Shown: positions 32,731 to 45,830, numbered from the stretch's first letter. The stretch is DNA of 64,000 nt from Erigeron canadensis (GCF_010389155.1 NC_057768.1:8616501-8680500); one strand, 5' to 3'. Notes: generated from the letters alone by a model not told the origin. Program-made: numbers and translations.

Positions 32731-33400
32731 TATTGAATTAACACCAGCAGATTCCGGCCAGAAACAGCAGACTCTAAAAAAGCTAACCAAACATAAATTC
32801 TCATATATTGAAATTGAATTCATACATGCTCATATATGGAAAACGAATTCATTTCGCTAATTGTCAAATAAATCTAGGGTTTTCAAAACCCCCAATTCCA
32901 AACTAAATTCAATACAAATAAATCTGTTATACATGCAACAGATCTGGAAATTTATTTCCTAATTCCAAACTAGGGTTTTCAAAACCCCCAAATCCAAACT
33001 AAATTCATGTACAAATTTTGGTCAACCGATCAACTTTTGGTCAACCGTGTATAAATTTGAAAAGTATGTTGATCATACAGCTTAGTTTTCTGGTTTGATG
33101 GGCAACCATGTACAAGAAGGAAAATACAATGGTCATTCAGTGACTTTTCAATTGCGACGTCATTGCCACGTCATCAAACAATAATGTAACCGGTAAAAAG
33201 GTAAACTTAAGGTCAACCGTGTACAAATTTGAAAAGTATGTTGGTCATACAGCTTAGTTTTCTGGTTTGATGGGCAACCATGTATAAGAAGGAAAGTACG
33301 AGGGTCATTCAGCGACTTAACCCTAAAAGAAAATATGTTTAACCGGCTATCACCGGTCAACCGGTCAACTTTTGGTCATCAAGTGATTTAACCTTTTTTA
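32237..33400. mobile_element. Foldback-type element with long composite inverted arms
   Basis: The left arm (32240-32570) and right arm (33015-33395) are inverted copies. Each arm itself contains two direct copies of a ~100-bp module running from RTGACC..CGTA..TTTCCTTCTT..TACATGGTTG to CAAATTTGTACACGGTTGACC, so four module copies exist in total. The arms also share TTGACCGGTTGACCGGTGAT and ACCTTTTTACCGGTTACATT. The centre holds an (AAT)n tract and a non-coding stretch with a repeated TAGGGTTTTCAAAACCCCC. No transposase. The arrangement fits a MULE-like or foldback element with expanded terminal repeats. Confidence 0.65.
32644..32731. repeat. (AAT)n microsatellite, ~29 units
   Basis: The longest simple repeat in the window, uninterrupted; probably length-polymorphic. 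Open frames across it encode only poly-Ile or poly-Tyr and are artefacts. Confidence 0.95.
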
Positions 33401-34368
33401 ATACAGAAAGAAAAGCATAGTATAGATAAAGTTGCAAAAAGCATTTCGATGACCATTGTGAACAACTTTTGGGAGTCTTGGTGCAGTAGGTTAGAATACC
33501 GATTTGTGATTGGAAAGAAAACTCTGCGTATAGTATAAAGAATTGCGCGTATTCCTTGCAAAGGTGAGTAACGAATCGGCCATTTGCACACTCTCTTCTT
33601 TTTCCATGACAACTATGAAAGTTCTTGATATCTATACTAACAAAAACGACATCAGCAAGTCAATGATAAGAACTATGAAAGCTGAATAGGAATCCATCAC
33701 ATCCATCATTCATAAGATAAAACTAGCTGTATTCACACATGGAAATAGATCAAATCTGTTCATCTTTGGTACAAAATAAAAACATACTCCTTTGCTAAAT
33801 TCGTAAGATTGCATATAAAGTTAAATTTTAGGCCAGGTTCTTACTTGATGACCATTGCTTAAATAAACTCGAACTAGCCATTAGCCAACAAACAATACTA
33901 GATAAAGCAAGAAACTAGAATTGCCATGCCTCTGTGTAGCAGAACTTCATTTACAGCATTTTACAATATTAATTAGTCTCAAAATAAATCATAACCGTAT
34001 TTTTAACCTTAATTATGAAACATTGTTTTGGTCTGTAAACTTGTAGTCAAATCAGTGTATCAAAGAAATTGTTAAAAAGAACTTGCACTATACTATGTTT
34101 TAACTAAGGAAGCAAGGAACATGAATTCTTTTGGGTGGTTCGTTAGGCCTTATCATGACATTATCGATCAACCGACCAGCTCAACCTTTATAGACACGGA
34201 TCATAATTATCTCATATATTCTGAAGATCAACATATTCCATCACTACATAGTAGACTTTATCAAAATATAGAGTGTATGAAAATAAATTTTGTTTTCTAT
34301 CTCAAATGAAAAGATAAAAGGAATATGATGATAACCATCCATGTGACTATTTTAGATCCTCAATTAAT
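33401..34368. other. Spacer, nothing recognised
   Basis: No exon recognised between the foldback element and the OPT relic. Confidence 0.4.
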
Positions 34369-35322
34369 TGGGTTTACCTTCCCACCAGTCTAAACCAACT
34401 CCCTGAATAACCACACTAACATACAGCAACACTTTTATCAGTGCTAAACCGCATCTAATGCACCAATAACACATAGCTATGGCGGACTTACCATTTATAC
34501 CTAACTCTCTCAGACAACGAACGAGTGTTGTGCTGAGTGTAAATTCCAGTTTTGGCTCGGGAAAGAGCCTCGTGTAAGAGCCAAACTAGCCAATGCAGCT
34601 GCTAAAATGAAACAGTATAACAAGTAATAGTTATGCAAATAACCAAAAATCCTATTTGGCCCCATTCTATTGACGAAGCATAGAAAACATGGTCACATAT
34701 GTTTGAGACTGTCCATAAGCCATGATACAGTTCCTAACTGAATCCATATATCATATACCTGAATACAAGATTGTAAACAGAGGGGATTAAGTTTCATATG
34801 CATAGACGTTGCTAAAACTTTTTACTATAGGCAGAGTGGTACAGGTGACAATTACTTATAATGGGTTAGAATTGGATTGTGTTGTATTTCAAACGGGTCA
34901 AAATGGAAATTTTAGCTACAAGGGGAATGAGTCAAACGGCCTGTGATCAAGTTGTTTTTTGCTCACAGACCCACCTCATATATGGCGACCAACACAAGAA
35001 AACATACTGGTTGAATACAAACGTTTTTAACCCAATACAAGACCTCCCCCCATTCCCACCTCTAGTTATATGTATAATTAAATAATGTCGGGTCTTAAAA
35101 ATTTGTTGACTCAAGTTAACCACTGTTGGACAGAAACTAAGCTAAGTGGCGATATTTGAACTTGGGGGGAAATGAAATATCCAAAATTCAAGTCTTGAAA
35201 AAAAAGGTGATAACTTGTTTTACACTAATGCATCCGTAACCTTAAAGCACAAATCCGACATGGGGTATCCTGGATACAAGCATCGTATGATATCTTCAGT
35301 GACTTATTTCAAACCAGGTACC
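34369..35322 (-). pseudogene. Decayed OPT transporter copy (exons 5 and 6 only)
   Basis: 34369-34760 aligns by eye with exon 6 of the OPT gene to its right: CTAACATACAGCAA, TAAACCAACTCC and AAAACATGGTCAC blocks recur in the same order and strand. 35142-35322 aligns with exon 5 (GTATCCTGGATACAAG, AAGTCTTG.AAAAAA.G, CACTAATG..TCCGTAA). The intervening intron also resembles the gene's intron 5 (TCAAACGGGTCAA). Frames are broken by many indels and exons 1-4 are absent. It lies tail-side of, and in tandem with, the intact gene, so it is a partial tandem duplicate. Confidence 0.85.
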
Positions 35323-35878
35323 TAACACGATGATTCTCTATCCGAAGTAACATCATCGTTGGTCTATTCTAGTTCATGACCACAGTTACCGATTAGAGAT
35401 GGCAATCTCAACTCCTGGTTGAATCTGGATTGTGTTATATCTCCAAGGGATAAATTCATCGAGACTTTACTCCATCTCTGATCTGATTAAAAAAAGTACT
35501 ATCCAATTTCTATTGCCATCTTTACTCATAGCCAACCATCAATTCTTTGTCGAGTACTCTCCACATTTGTGGGAGTGGATTACTAGGGGGTTTTTAGAAG
35601 TCCCGAGGCATTCGTGTAATTTAGAAGTAGGATTATTATGCCCTTTAAAAAAAAAAAATTCTTTGTTGAGTTCTCTGTTCATGAAGATGTGAGCATTAGA
35701 GAACACAAATTCTTCTACTAAACCCCACAGACATTAAACACGAATTCACACGGCTTTATGAGTTTATATATTATTTACACAAAAATCACACTTCAACTTC
35801 CTTTGCGAAAAAATAACATATATAATTTAACAATGAGAAACAAGAAGATAAACCTACATATTCTTACAATGTTATACA
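35323..35878. other. Space between OPT relic and OPT gene
   Basis: Presumed 3' untranslated region of the OPT gene near 35750-35878, otherwise unrecognised DNA. Confidence 0.4.
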
Positions 35879-38800
35879 TCATACAATTGGGCATCCATCA
35901 ACCACTATACCTGCAGCAGTAGGACAAGAAGCTAATGAACAACCATCGGGTTTACTTCCCCACCAATCTAAACTAACTCCTTCCATGTCCAGACTAACAT
36001 ACAGCAATACCCCCATAAATGCCAATCCTGCATCTAAAGCACCCGACAACACGTAATTATGACGACCCCACCAATTATGATGGTACCTATATGCCACAAA
36101 ACCCGACAAAAAGCCAATAATAATCCAACTGTTATAATTCACAGAAGTAGCAGGGGGCATATTGATTGTTGCACCTAACAGAACTGGTGTTGTGATGAGT
36201 GTAATCCAGTTTTGACTTGGAAATGCTTTATGTAATAGCCAAACAAAGATAGGAGCCAATGCCCCTGCTAAAAAGAACCAGTTTATTGAGTTGTAGTAGC
36301 CCAAATCACCAAAGATCCGCCGGGGTCCAATTAAACCCCAAATGACTGAGGCGTCATAGAAAACATGGTCACCTGGGCAGGTCCACGGGCTGCCCGGGGG
36401 GAGCAAAGCCCGCTCACAAATATTTGGGACCGTGTCCATGAGCCACCATGCAGTTCCTAAGTGCACTAGTGCTGATATCAGTGTACCACATACCTGGTCA
36501 TGATATAAATTGGGAATTCAGGTTACTGCATTACAAGTTGCATATATGTATAACTCTAGGTAGATGTGGTGAAATAAACCCATTGAATAGGTGGGTTGAT
36601 TTGGGTTGTGTTTTATCTCAAACGGGTCAACGAATCATAAATGTATAACTCTAGGTAGATGTGGCGAAATAAACCCATTGATTTATAGGTGGGTTGATTT
36701 GGCTTGTGTTTTATCTCAAACAGGTAGAAGAGTCATATTGAAGTTGTTTAGCTATATAGTTGATGGGTCAAGACTCAAGAGGGTTAGTATTTGTAACTTG
36801 TGAAGGGTGTACCATTAATGCAGATAGTCATTTTAGTTATTTTATCCTCGGTTTATATTCACGATAGTATTGTTAGGGTAATCTGTAAACACATGAATTA
36901 TGTCTGCAGAAGAATGAACAAAAAGAAAGAGAAAAGGTTTATGGGTCATTCCAATAGAGCCAACATGTTTTATAACATACTAACATTGACCTGTCTTGGA
37001 CCATGTCAACCTACTTTGACTAGTAAGCAGAAAGAGACTAACCTGAGCCATGAACATTGATCTTGGGGGGATTTTCATGTAATGTCCAAGTTTGAAGTCT
37101 TGTAAAAAGGCGATACCTTGTTTCACACTAATGTGTCCGTAAACCTTAAAACACATGTTGGCCACAGGGTATCCTGGATACAAGTATCCTATGATGTATT
37201 CAGTTATCACATTCAAGGTAGGTGTCTGTTTAATAAATTAAAGAAATTCCAATGTTATCATTTTAGAAATCAGAACATCATTAGATAACGTTACTGCAGA
37301 ATCAAAAGAAATTACCTGGTTTGTTGTGGCAGTGATGACACCAATAGGAAGTGTGAAAAAGAATGCAATTCCACAAGCTAACAAGAACGCCCACCAAGGT
37401 AACTGAAGCTGACTTTTGTAATATTCACACACGAATAACGTTGCTACAATGTTTGTCAAGAGAATGCAGGTGAACCACCATTCAGGGACTTGATTGTAGC
37501 GTCTCATAAGCTTACTATGCACGTCCATTTTCTTTTCTTGAAACGCTGACTTGCTTAACTGCCATAATTCCCTAAAATATATAGAACCTTTACACGTCAG
37601 ATTAGAAAATACTCTGTGTAATAGAAGATTGAAAAGAAAGGAAAAAGATCAAAACCTTCCATGAAAGACAAATACATGAACCACTGTAGCAGTAAGACAC
37701 GCAAAACTAACTGCATAATTCATCGCAAAAAATATGCTGAGGTAAATTTGACCTTCTTGCTCATAAGCATCGGAGTCAAAGTGGAAATTCGAGTCCACAA
37801 TTGCAGAAGTGTTGTACGACTGGCCCGTGGAAGTAAACAGATCATCCGAGAAAATTGGGAATGTTTTAGCTTCATAAACATTAAACCAGTATGCTAAAGG
37901 GGTAATTACATAAGTAACTAGACCATACCCAACAGCAATATTGACAGTAGCAAACCACGGGCTTGCAAGTGGGCTACCAAGATAAGACGATATACTAGAC
38001 CAATCAAACCCAATTGTACCAAGACCAAGACCATGAAGCCCTGACCCGATTTGCTGGGCAACTACTGATTTAGGAAAGATCCAACATATCCAAGAGAGTG
38101 AAGTAAGCATTGGGAAAAGGTATCCCGGGAGTACATAGTAAGCAAAACTACAAACAAATGCAATGAGAAAGAACTCGTTACGAGTCAATCCTCCTTTTGG
38201 TCTCGCCTCTTTCTCATGTAATGCCCTGCAAATGTGCATTTAAACTGATTACTTCCACAACTTATTACTTAAAGTTGCAATAATCACCTAAGCGGCTTCT
38301 GGTTCTGTATGTGAGACTGTTAATTCTTTGGGGCACAAAAATAACCCCGACAATACTACTTAATTTATACAAACTACATTTATCTCGACAGATATTTCAT
38401 GGGTAAAAAACCAAACTGTGTGTTGAATACATTTTTTTTTAACGGCATACTATCTTACTCCTACTTCTATATTACACGAATGTCTCGGAATTCAAGACTT
38501 CCAGAAACCCTCCCAATAATCCAGCCGCAAAAATGTATTGGATCTCCAAGGTCAGAGACCTTACCAATCGGCTTTTGCATACATTATTTGAACCATTATA
38601 ACATGACATAATCTTTCAAGCCTATATAAATTACCTGAATAGCGAAACTTGGACGAGATTTTGAGGCCACCACATCGCGGCCGGCTCAACCAAATACCTC
38701 CGAAAAATCCCCGCCCAACCAAACCCCAAAACCTGAGTCGTGACCACAACTATCAAAGCAACCCAAAAAGTCAACATCTTTCCATAAAATATCTTAACAG

Positions 38801-39357
38801 CACTCACAATATGAATAGCATACGGATTCCCAGCACCCGAATTCGCAAAAATCGTTATCAAAACATGCTCTTTCACATTAAATGGTCCGGGGTTAAGCGT
38901 AAATTCATACGCTTTACCCCGGAAAAACACTTTATCGGTGATCGTGGCTGCCATAAGATGCCCAAGTGGCACGACCGCGATCTGAGCCGATATCGAAGTT
39001 ATCGATAACGGTTCTCGACGATACCAAAAGAACTGGTTTAAAAAAGACAGTAAAATACATGCCAAAGTTCCTAGTATCCATAACCTGAATGTAACCACCG
39101 GTAAATCCGGGTCGTCTGTTATGGGGACAGTAAGTGCCACTTGCTCTATTGGCGAGTTCTCTTCACGCGCCTGGGAGCTAGATGCATCATCATGAATCTT
39201 GTTCTTCTGAACTGCACATATATGATATTGTCATACATAAATCAATATGAAGAAATATACATTCATTTGTATTGATAGAAATTATATGCTTCTTACTAAG
39301 TGGAGATGTTAATTTGATTATTTGATCATCGTCATAATGTTGTTGAAAGTCTTGCAT
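35879..39357 (-). CDS. Oligopeptide transporter, OPT family (753 aa, 6 exons)
   Basis: Minus-strand exons 39297-39357, 38635-39211, 37656-38225, 37316-37571, 37043-37225 and 35879-36493 join in phase with GT-AG introns. The total of 2262 bp encodes 753 residues, normal for plant OPTs. The N-terminus is cytosolic and acidic ([11 protein letters not shown]), followed by the family hallmarks [26 protein letters not shown] (NPG motif), [34 protein letters not shown] and KIPPR, then [16 protein letters not shown] [12 protein letters not shown] and a final helix pair. About 14-16 membrane segments are expected. The family imports small peptides, glutathione or metal chelates with protons across the plasma membrane. 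Exon 1 (20 codons) was placed from the only ATG that splices in phase; the GTG at ~39138 inside exon 2 is not the start. Which OPT subtype it is cannot be told from the sequence alone. No internal stop or frameshift seen. Confidence 0.93.
36548..36737. repeat. 95-bp tandem duplication in OPT intron 5
   Basis: GTATAACTCTAGGTAGATGT begins both copies (36548 and 36643), each running through GGGTTGATTTGG.TTGTG to TCTCAAAC.GGT. The OPT relic's intron has one related stretch near 34865. Confidence 0.85.
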
Positions 39358-40458
39358 ATTTGTTTGTTTTTTAGAGTGGATAATTTGAGTTGAATGAATC
39401 TAGTGATGAGAAAAAGAATCTTTGGGTGTGAGTCATTTGTATGAATTTTTGGATTTAAAATATGGGAGATTTGAGGATATGACAAAATGGGATTGTACAA
39501 GGTGATGTTTGCGACTGGATACATTAAAACGTGTCTTTTTCACTTTCCAGTAATTTTGGAAGTTTTTAGGGTTCTTTACACTTTGGGTATTTTGCATAGT
39601 AAACAATTCACAGTTTGCTAGCCGGCCCGTCTTAGCTGACTATAATCATTAATCACTAAAATAATATATATTGATTTTTCTTTTTCTTTTAACGACACAT
39701 TTAAGTTAATCGACCTGCTTTTTCATATATCAAACTTTAATTTTGGTAGAAATTCATCTTTAAGAAAAGCTCTAACTCTATTTTTAAGAGCATTTTGCCC
39801 GTACCAAGATTTAAACCAAAAACCACAAGTTTTTATATTTCAATCCATCTACGGATCAACTTCATTAACAGGATTGAAGTCATAACTAAGAGCTATTGTT
39901 ATTATGGGAATGATTATTGAAAAAGGTTAGATTTAATAGTTAGAGCATTTGCTTTTGGAAACAAAAGTTTGTTATCATGGATAATCTCTTTTATACACCC
40001 TTAAAAATGGTATTCAGGTTCAAAATAAACAAAATATTATAGTGAGCGTTACATATTAGCTAACCTACTTATAAGATGTATGGTGGAGAATAAGATGTAG
40101 ACATTTACTTTTACCACGATGGTGTAAAGATCTGCTTTCAGCCGATTTACTTATTATGTAAAATGTTTTAAAGTAACAACATATATATATATATATATAT
40201 ATTCGAACGACAGTAAAAATAATAAGAGAAATGTTAATCGTATGCGTGCATTACTGGTTTATACAGTATGTCTTAAAAGTTGTATTGTGGGGTAAAAATA
40301 TCAAAAATTGTAGTACCAATATCACTTTTCAATAAATAAGTTATTGGTCATAATAAGAATTGATGCACAAATATTTATAAAACATAATTGTATACATTAA
40401 TGTATGAAAATTTTTATGGTGAATAAGAATTTTCATTTTTAGCTATTTTTGTATATTT
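39358..40458. other. Upstream of the OPT gene; no gene recognised
   Basis: The first few hundred bases are the presumed OPT promoter. An (AT)n run lies at 40182-40203. A stretch at ~39690-39860 (AAGAGCATTTTGCCCGTACCAAG) is a diverged relative of the SINE-like element at 40459. Confidence 0.4.
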
Positions 40459-40625
40459 TTTTGAACGACAAATTTGGGCTCAGCGGCATGTCTCTTCATA
40501 TACCCAACTCCAATTCAAGAAGAAACCCATACTGAAAAACCACTGTCTCCATTCTTGGGAGCATTTTGCTCACACCAAGATTTGAATCCAATACCTCACA
40601 GTCTCAAGCTATACCAATCTATTTG
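40459..40625 (-). mobile_element. SINE-like element with A tail
   Basis: On the minus strand GGATTCAAATCTTGG (B-box-like) is followed by GAGCAAAATGCTCCC and a 3' end TTTGTCGTTCAAAAAAA. CTATTTTTGTA (left, ~40443) and CTATTTGTA (right, ~40618) may be the remains of the target duplication. A weaker relative lies near 39690-39860. Confidence 0.5.
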
Positions 40626-41800
40626 TAACATCCTAAATTATTAAGCCAATGAAAATTAACCTCTATTATAGTTTTGACATTAAAATAGTTTTCTAGTATT
40701 TTATTTTTGAATATGGGATTGTTTTAGTTGGAACTTTAGCGGATAGCGGGTATTTTACCCACCAAAAATATTATGGGACGTGGCATGTAGAAAGGATGTC
40801 CAGCCATTTCATTCTTGTTGAATCATCTCTCCACTATCTTGATTCTCCTCAATTCTTCTTATTCTTCAATCTAATTCCAAGCTTAATCTTCCAAACAATT
40901 CAAGTTTCCATCAAAGAGTAATAATAACAATAATTTTATAACATCTAAGAAATTTAAAGGATTGGGGTTTATGCCTAGTGGTGGTGGCTGAAATTTTGAG
41001 GAAGAAGGAGGAGAAATTAGGGCTTGAATTCATGATTTTTGTTTTTGAAACATTAAGGTAATTTTCTTATTAATCGTAGTTTTAATTATTGTAGAAATTA
41101 GGGTTCTTATTATTAAATTGAATTGGGGAAATTGGGGGTTTTCTTTATATTGAGTAAATTGATATAATATGAATTAGGGTTCTTGTAAGTTAATCAAATT
41201 TAGGGTTTTAATTGGGTTGGATGGTAAATTTGATGAATGGAAGTAAGAAGAAATCTGGACAGATTCTGCCCCTGATGTTGTAACGAGTTAAACGCCCTCA
41301 TGACAGCATTTTCACTTGTTGAGTCCTAAAAATAAAATGTAGGTTATTGTGTTAGCAAAATTTTCCCACTGGAATGAGTTCAAAATTCGAAGTAGAAATC
41401 TAGATATGAATTTTTGAATCCAGTGGCGCAATGCTGATCTTTCAGCAAAAATGATTTTGATGTCTGTTGTTAAAACGGGTAAAACACATTCTTGTAAGTT
41501 AATTCATGTTTTGGTCACTGAATATAAAATGTACTAAAATGTGTTAAGAAGAAGTGGCCACTGGAATGAGGTCAAAATATGGTGTAGAACTCAAGTTATG
41601 GTCATTTGAAGGCAGTAGGGTCAAAGCTGTTTAACAGCAGCAGTTTTGATTTTTAAAACGACCAGAAGTCACCTTTGAAGGACAATTCACATATTGGTCA
41701 CTAAAGATAAAAGGTAGGTATATGTGTCACCTAAATTTGTCCACTGGAATCAAGTAAAAAGAGTAAGTAGAACTTCAGTTATGCTTGTTTGAAGTCTGCT
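40625..41800 (+). mobile_element. 5' part of a long Gypsy-type LTR
   Basis: TGTAACATCC opens the segment, the usual start of Tekay/Del-type LTRs and similar to TGTAACACCCC at 48425. The segment holds three diverged direct repeats spaced ~187 bp (CCACTGGAATGAGTTCAAAA ~41369, CCACTGGAATGAGGTCAAAA ~41558, CCACTGGAATCAAGTAAAAA ~41742). No 3' LTR end was found; it appears truncated. Confidence 0.5.
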
Positions 41801-42149
41801 TGGTCAAATATGAAAATGACGAATTGGGTATGAAAGTAAGTTTTGGTCAAATGAGAATAATATAAGAAATACATGTTTGATGAACCAACCCAAGATTAAC
41901 ATAAGATTGTAAATGAGTGGTTGGGTCAAATGACGTCTTTTGTTGCCAAAACTTACCAATTTGTTCTTTTTGGTTATACCATAGCTCCATAGGCCGCATA
42001 TTTGAGTTAAAGACCCACATTAACTGGACAATCAAAACATGAAAAAACCCACTCATTTACAAAGTGTGTAATCTTTTATAAAAGTCATTAGATTTATACA
42101 CGTCAGTTACATAACTTATAAGTTCTGAGCAAATTATAAAGTAATAGTC

Positions 42150-42250
42150 ATGGTACAAATGTTGGGAGTAGGACTTGAAACCTGGTAGATCTCTTTAAAG
42201 TCAAAACCTTACCAACGGGCCACCAACCCCATTGGCACTACCACATAATG
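42150..42250 (-). mobile_element. SINE head fragment
   Basis: On the minus strand GGTGGCCCGTTGG (A-box-like) and GGTTTCAAGTCC (B-box-like) are ~45 bp apart, as in plant tRNA-derived SINEs. The tail is not identified. Confidence 0.4.
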
Positions 42251-43434
42251 TAACTAGTTTGATATAGAAAATGATATATTTTCCAATAATAAATAATCTA
42301 ATAATCATTTTTTTAATTAACTTCGTCATTTAATTTATTTTATGTTATAATCAAATTGTTAAAGGTGATTTTTTGATATGATATTTTATCTTTTTGTGAC
42401 ATCGATAGAGTAGTGTTGCATTAAATTTTAGAAATTAGAAATGTTAGAGTTACTAACTAATCAACCCAGATTCAATCCGGGTAGTTAAAAACATGTTTTT
42501 ATTATAAATACAAGATAAAAGTATTTGTAATAGGTGAACTTTGATGTTAATATTATTGAATTTAATCCAACTTTGAACATAAAAATCACTTGAAAGATTA
42601 AAATACCGATACATTTTGTATACTTGAAACTTTTGGATATTTGAATTAGTACACATATAAAAGTGGTTTAAAAAAAAACGGAGAGTCGACAATATTAAAA
42701 TGCATGTACAATTACTAATAAAAGAACCATACTTGCGAATTGAGATGATGCGGGTCAAAAATACGTGAGAGAAAATAATACGTGAAAATATAATGGTAAA
42801 ATTGGAAAGGAAGGAAAAGAAATCAAAAAAATTGTTAAATTAAAAAGAAATACTTTTGTTATATGACATCATTTATTTTAAAAATAAGGTATATAGAAAA
42901 TTTTTAGTTTGCTACATCAACTTTTTGCTAAAAATATATTTTAAAAACAATCCTCTTTTATTTATAAGGTTTTGTTAGTGACAACCCTTAGGGTTGTCAG
43001 TAAAAACTAATTGGGTGTATTAAAATTTGTACAAATTTTTAATATATAATGTACAAGTTTTTAAGTGTAATATGTTATTAGGGCTGTCATTTTTATTTTC
43101 CTTATTTATAATAGAGATAACATAATCATTACTTATTCGATTCTGTTTTGTGTTTTCACCATACTTTCAGAAACTCCTTACCATTTCATAAAGAATCGAA
43201 CCTTTAACTTCTCTTTTCTTCAAAAACAAGTGGTTTTCCAACCGATTAAATGCTGATATATATACCGTGCTACATTGTAACCAATGCAAACACCTTATTA
43301 AGTGCTATTAAGCTTCGTTGTTTAATGTATATTTACGAGTAGCACTTTTGCAAGAAAAAAAAAGAAATACAACGATGAAAACACTTTCTTTGAGGGTTCT
43401 AGACTTATAAAGAAGAGGATGTTAGCTTGGAGAC
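42251..43434. other. AT-rich spacer, nothing recognised
   Basis: No gene recognised; open frames are short and without motifs. Confidence 0.4.
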
Positions 43435-43620
43435 CATGGATAAAATCTCAATCCCTTATGTTTCGAAAAATTAACACTTTAATTTGGTCGTGTGCGGGTC
43501 GTGTTATCACACCCTTGGTCTCCAGGGGTGCATTCGGGTTCCAATTTCTAGCATACGGTCCGTTTAGATGTCACTGCTAGAGTTCGAACCACTAGTCAAC
43601 TAACATGTCGTTATATAAAA
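43435..43620 (-). mobile_element. Possible SINE-like sequence
   Basis: On the minus strand GTTAGTTGACTAGTGG is followed by GGTTCGAACTC, a B-box match, then ~140 bp of non-coding body. Boundaries and duplication not established. Confidence 0.3.
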
Positions 43621-45578
43621 TAAAACTTTCTATTGTTTTCCGCTACATTAAACTTTTAGATTTTGCTAAACGAAGCCCTTAGAAGTTTCGTTAAGGTGCA
43701 TAAATAGTTGTACGCTTATCATAAAATTTAAAAGGTGAACTTTTGATATGGAAATGTACAATTTTTTTATGCACATTAAGTGAAGCCTTAAAAGCTTCAT
43801 TTAACATTTTCTTAAGTTTTTTTATTCACTCAATTCTTCCAATACAACATTTTTTCGCCAATGTAATATTATATATAAATTGGATAAATTATTTAAAAAG
43901 AATATTTTTCATAACAAAGAGGTTTTGATAATTTTACAACAATAAAATGGGTAACTATAAATCGGCCAGAGGAAAAATAGTAATTTACTCAAAAAATAAT
44001 CTATATACATATAAAGTTGTGAGCTTGAAGGAGGTTTGACCCTCTTTATGATGTTAATTAAGGATTATCAATTTATGATTCTCATTGATGTCATGATTAC
44101 AATTGCTTCATTTTTAGGTTTGGTATATTATAGAGAGTCTTCCAAAAATTTGTATTAACTCTTGGGATAGTTTTGCCGCATTAAAATTTGATTAATGTTT
44201 ATTAAAAATGCAATCAGCTTTATTGTACAAAAAATGGTTCGGCTTTTTAGATCCCCATTAAATCAGTTTCAATATGATTATTAATCTTATTTTTATCATC
44301 CTTTCTCCATTTGTTGGTATACTATTGATCTTGATATTGATTATTGATGCTCATCTATGTCTTTCTTTTTTCTTACAGGCTTACTGTTACAAGGTCTTGA
44401 CAGATGATGATAATAATTCCAAGGTATTTTTTATTTATGAATGTTTATGGGATTGAGATTTTGAGTGAATTTGAAAATGGTATCCAAATCTTCAATTTGT
44501 AGATTAATTCTATCATTCCTTTCTCTCTATCACGAATTCATATTATTCTTTCAAGTTACTCTCAATTCCATATGGCTTTTCAGCCAAAACACAAAATAGT
44601 TTATATGAAGCTTCTTATTTTTGGAGGGCTTGCACTATATGTTTAGTATGAAAAAGATGTGACTTTACTTTTTGAGGGATCTGGATGTTCTATCTAGTTT
44701 GGATGTGTTGGTTACTTAACTTTGTTATATGTTGTCAGTGATATTTTTTTTAGATGATTATTGTATGTACATGAAGTGAATTGTAAGTCCTTTATAAATA
44801 CAAGACATTTGTAGTTATAGTATTTTTTCCTCCCAATTATTATATGCAATATATGTGATAATCAGATAATGCGTATGTTTGTAACTCTTTATGTATGAGC
44901 AAATTTCAGATTAAGATGGAATGTGCCATGTAAAGCTACCAATGTGATGACAGTTCATGGTGCATCATAGAGTAACTCTCTCAGTCATTAATTCTTTTGC
45001 AAACCTTAATCTCAACTCCACCAAAGGTGCTTCTTCTCCATTTGCTCACTTTTCTCATTCGCTATACATCCATAATTCATTATGCATGTATATTCATTGA
45101 ATGTGTTGTTAGAAAGGCTATTAGATTTTTGGATTGTACGGTTTCCAGCAATTTTGTCGTTTCTTAGACCTCATAATATGTTTTTAACATTAAAAATACT
45201 CTTCTGGTCATTTAAGAAATTATGTTGGTTTGTTTGTTGTTTAAGAAATTATGTTTGTGATGAAAAGTACTCATATGTTGGTTTGTAGAAAGAAACAAAG
45301 ATGAGCCATTGATGCAAGATGATGTATAAAAAGAAACATCTAAAGAACTTTTGGTATTCCCCATTTGCATGCTTGATTGTAGATTCTGCATTTGTTTGTT
45401 TACACTGTATTATATTTTGTGATATTTGGTATTCTATCAAATACAGGTTAGCTTTCCCTTACCTGAATTAATGAGTCGGGGGGTCTATATTGTAATCCTG
45501 ACATTCATGAGCGCCATATGAGTACTTCATGTTAGTACTGACCGACTCCTTTCCGTGTTTAGCTCATCTTCTACGCTC
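43621..45578. other. Left flank of the CACTA insertion, possible unresolved host gene
   Basis: Splice-flanked blocks on the plus strand, e.g. 44380-44423 (TTACAG acceptor, encodes AYCYKVLTDDDNNSK, GTATTT donor), look exon-like, but I could not connect them into a gene. Little else is recognised. Confidence 0.25.
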
Positions 45579-45581
45579 ATT

Positions 45582-45830
45582 CACTACTAAAAATAGGGCT
45601 ATCCTTGACGCGCAATGCCCGTCAAGAAGACGTCGGATGACGCGTAAATGCCCGTCAAGGAAGGACCAGTCATAAAGCTTCATGGCCCGCATTTGGGCGT
45701 CGTCCGTTTATGATGCGCACGTATGACACACATTTATGACTCTTCTTTTTGACTTTCAGGGTAAGGTGTCATAACATTTATGACCCACATTTTTGTCATA
45801 TGTTTTTGCGTGTCATAACTAATAAAATCA
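45582..45830. repeat. CACTA left terminal and subterminal region
   Basis: 28-bp imperfect TIR followed by repeated GACGCG, CCCGTCAAG and TTATGAC motifs. A 37-bp direct duplication (CTGATTATATAAATAATAAA) follows at ~45855-45925. Confidence 0.85.

Noticed and set aside
32613..32823. Poly-Ile and poly-Tyr ORFs
   Set aside because: Translations of the AAT microsatellite.
38649..39008. 119-codon plus-strand ORF
   Set aside because: Antisense shadow of OPT exon 2.
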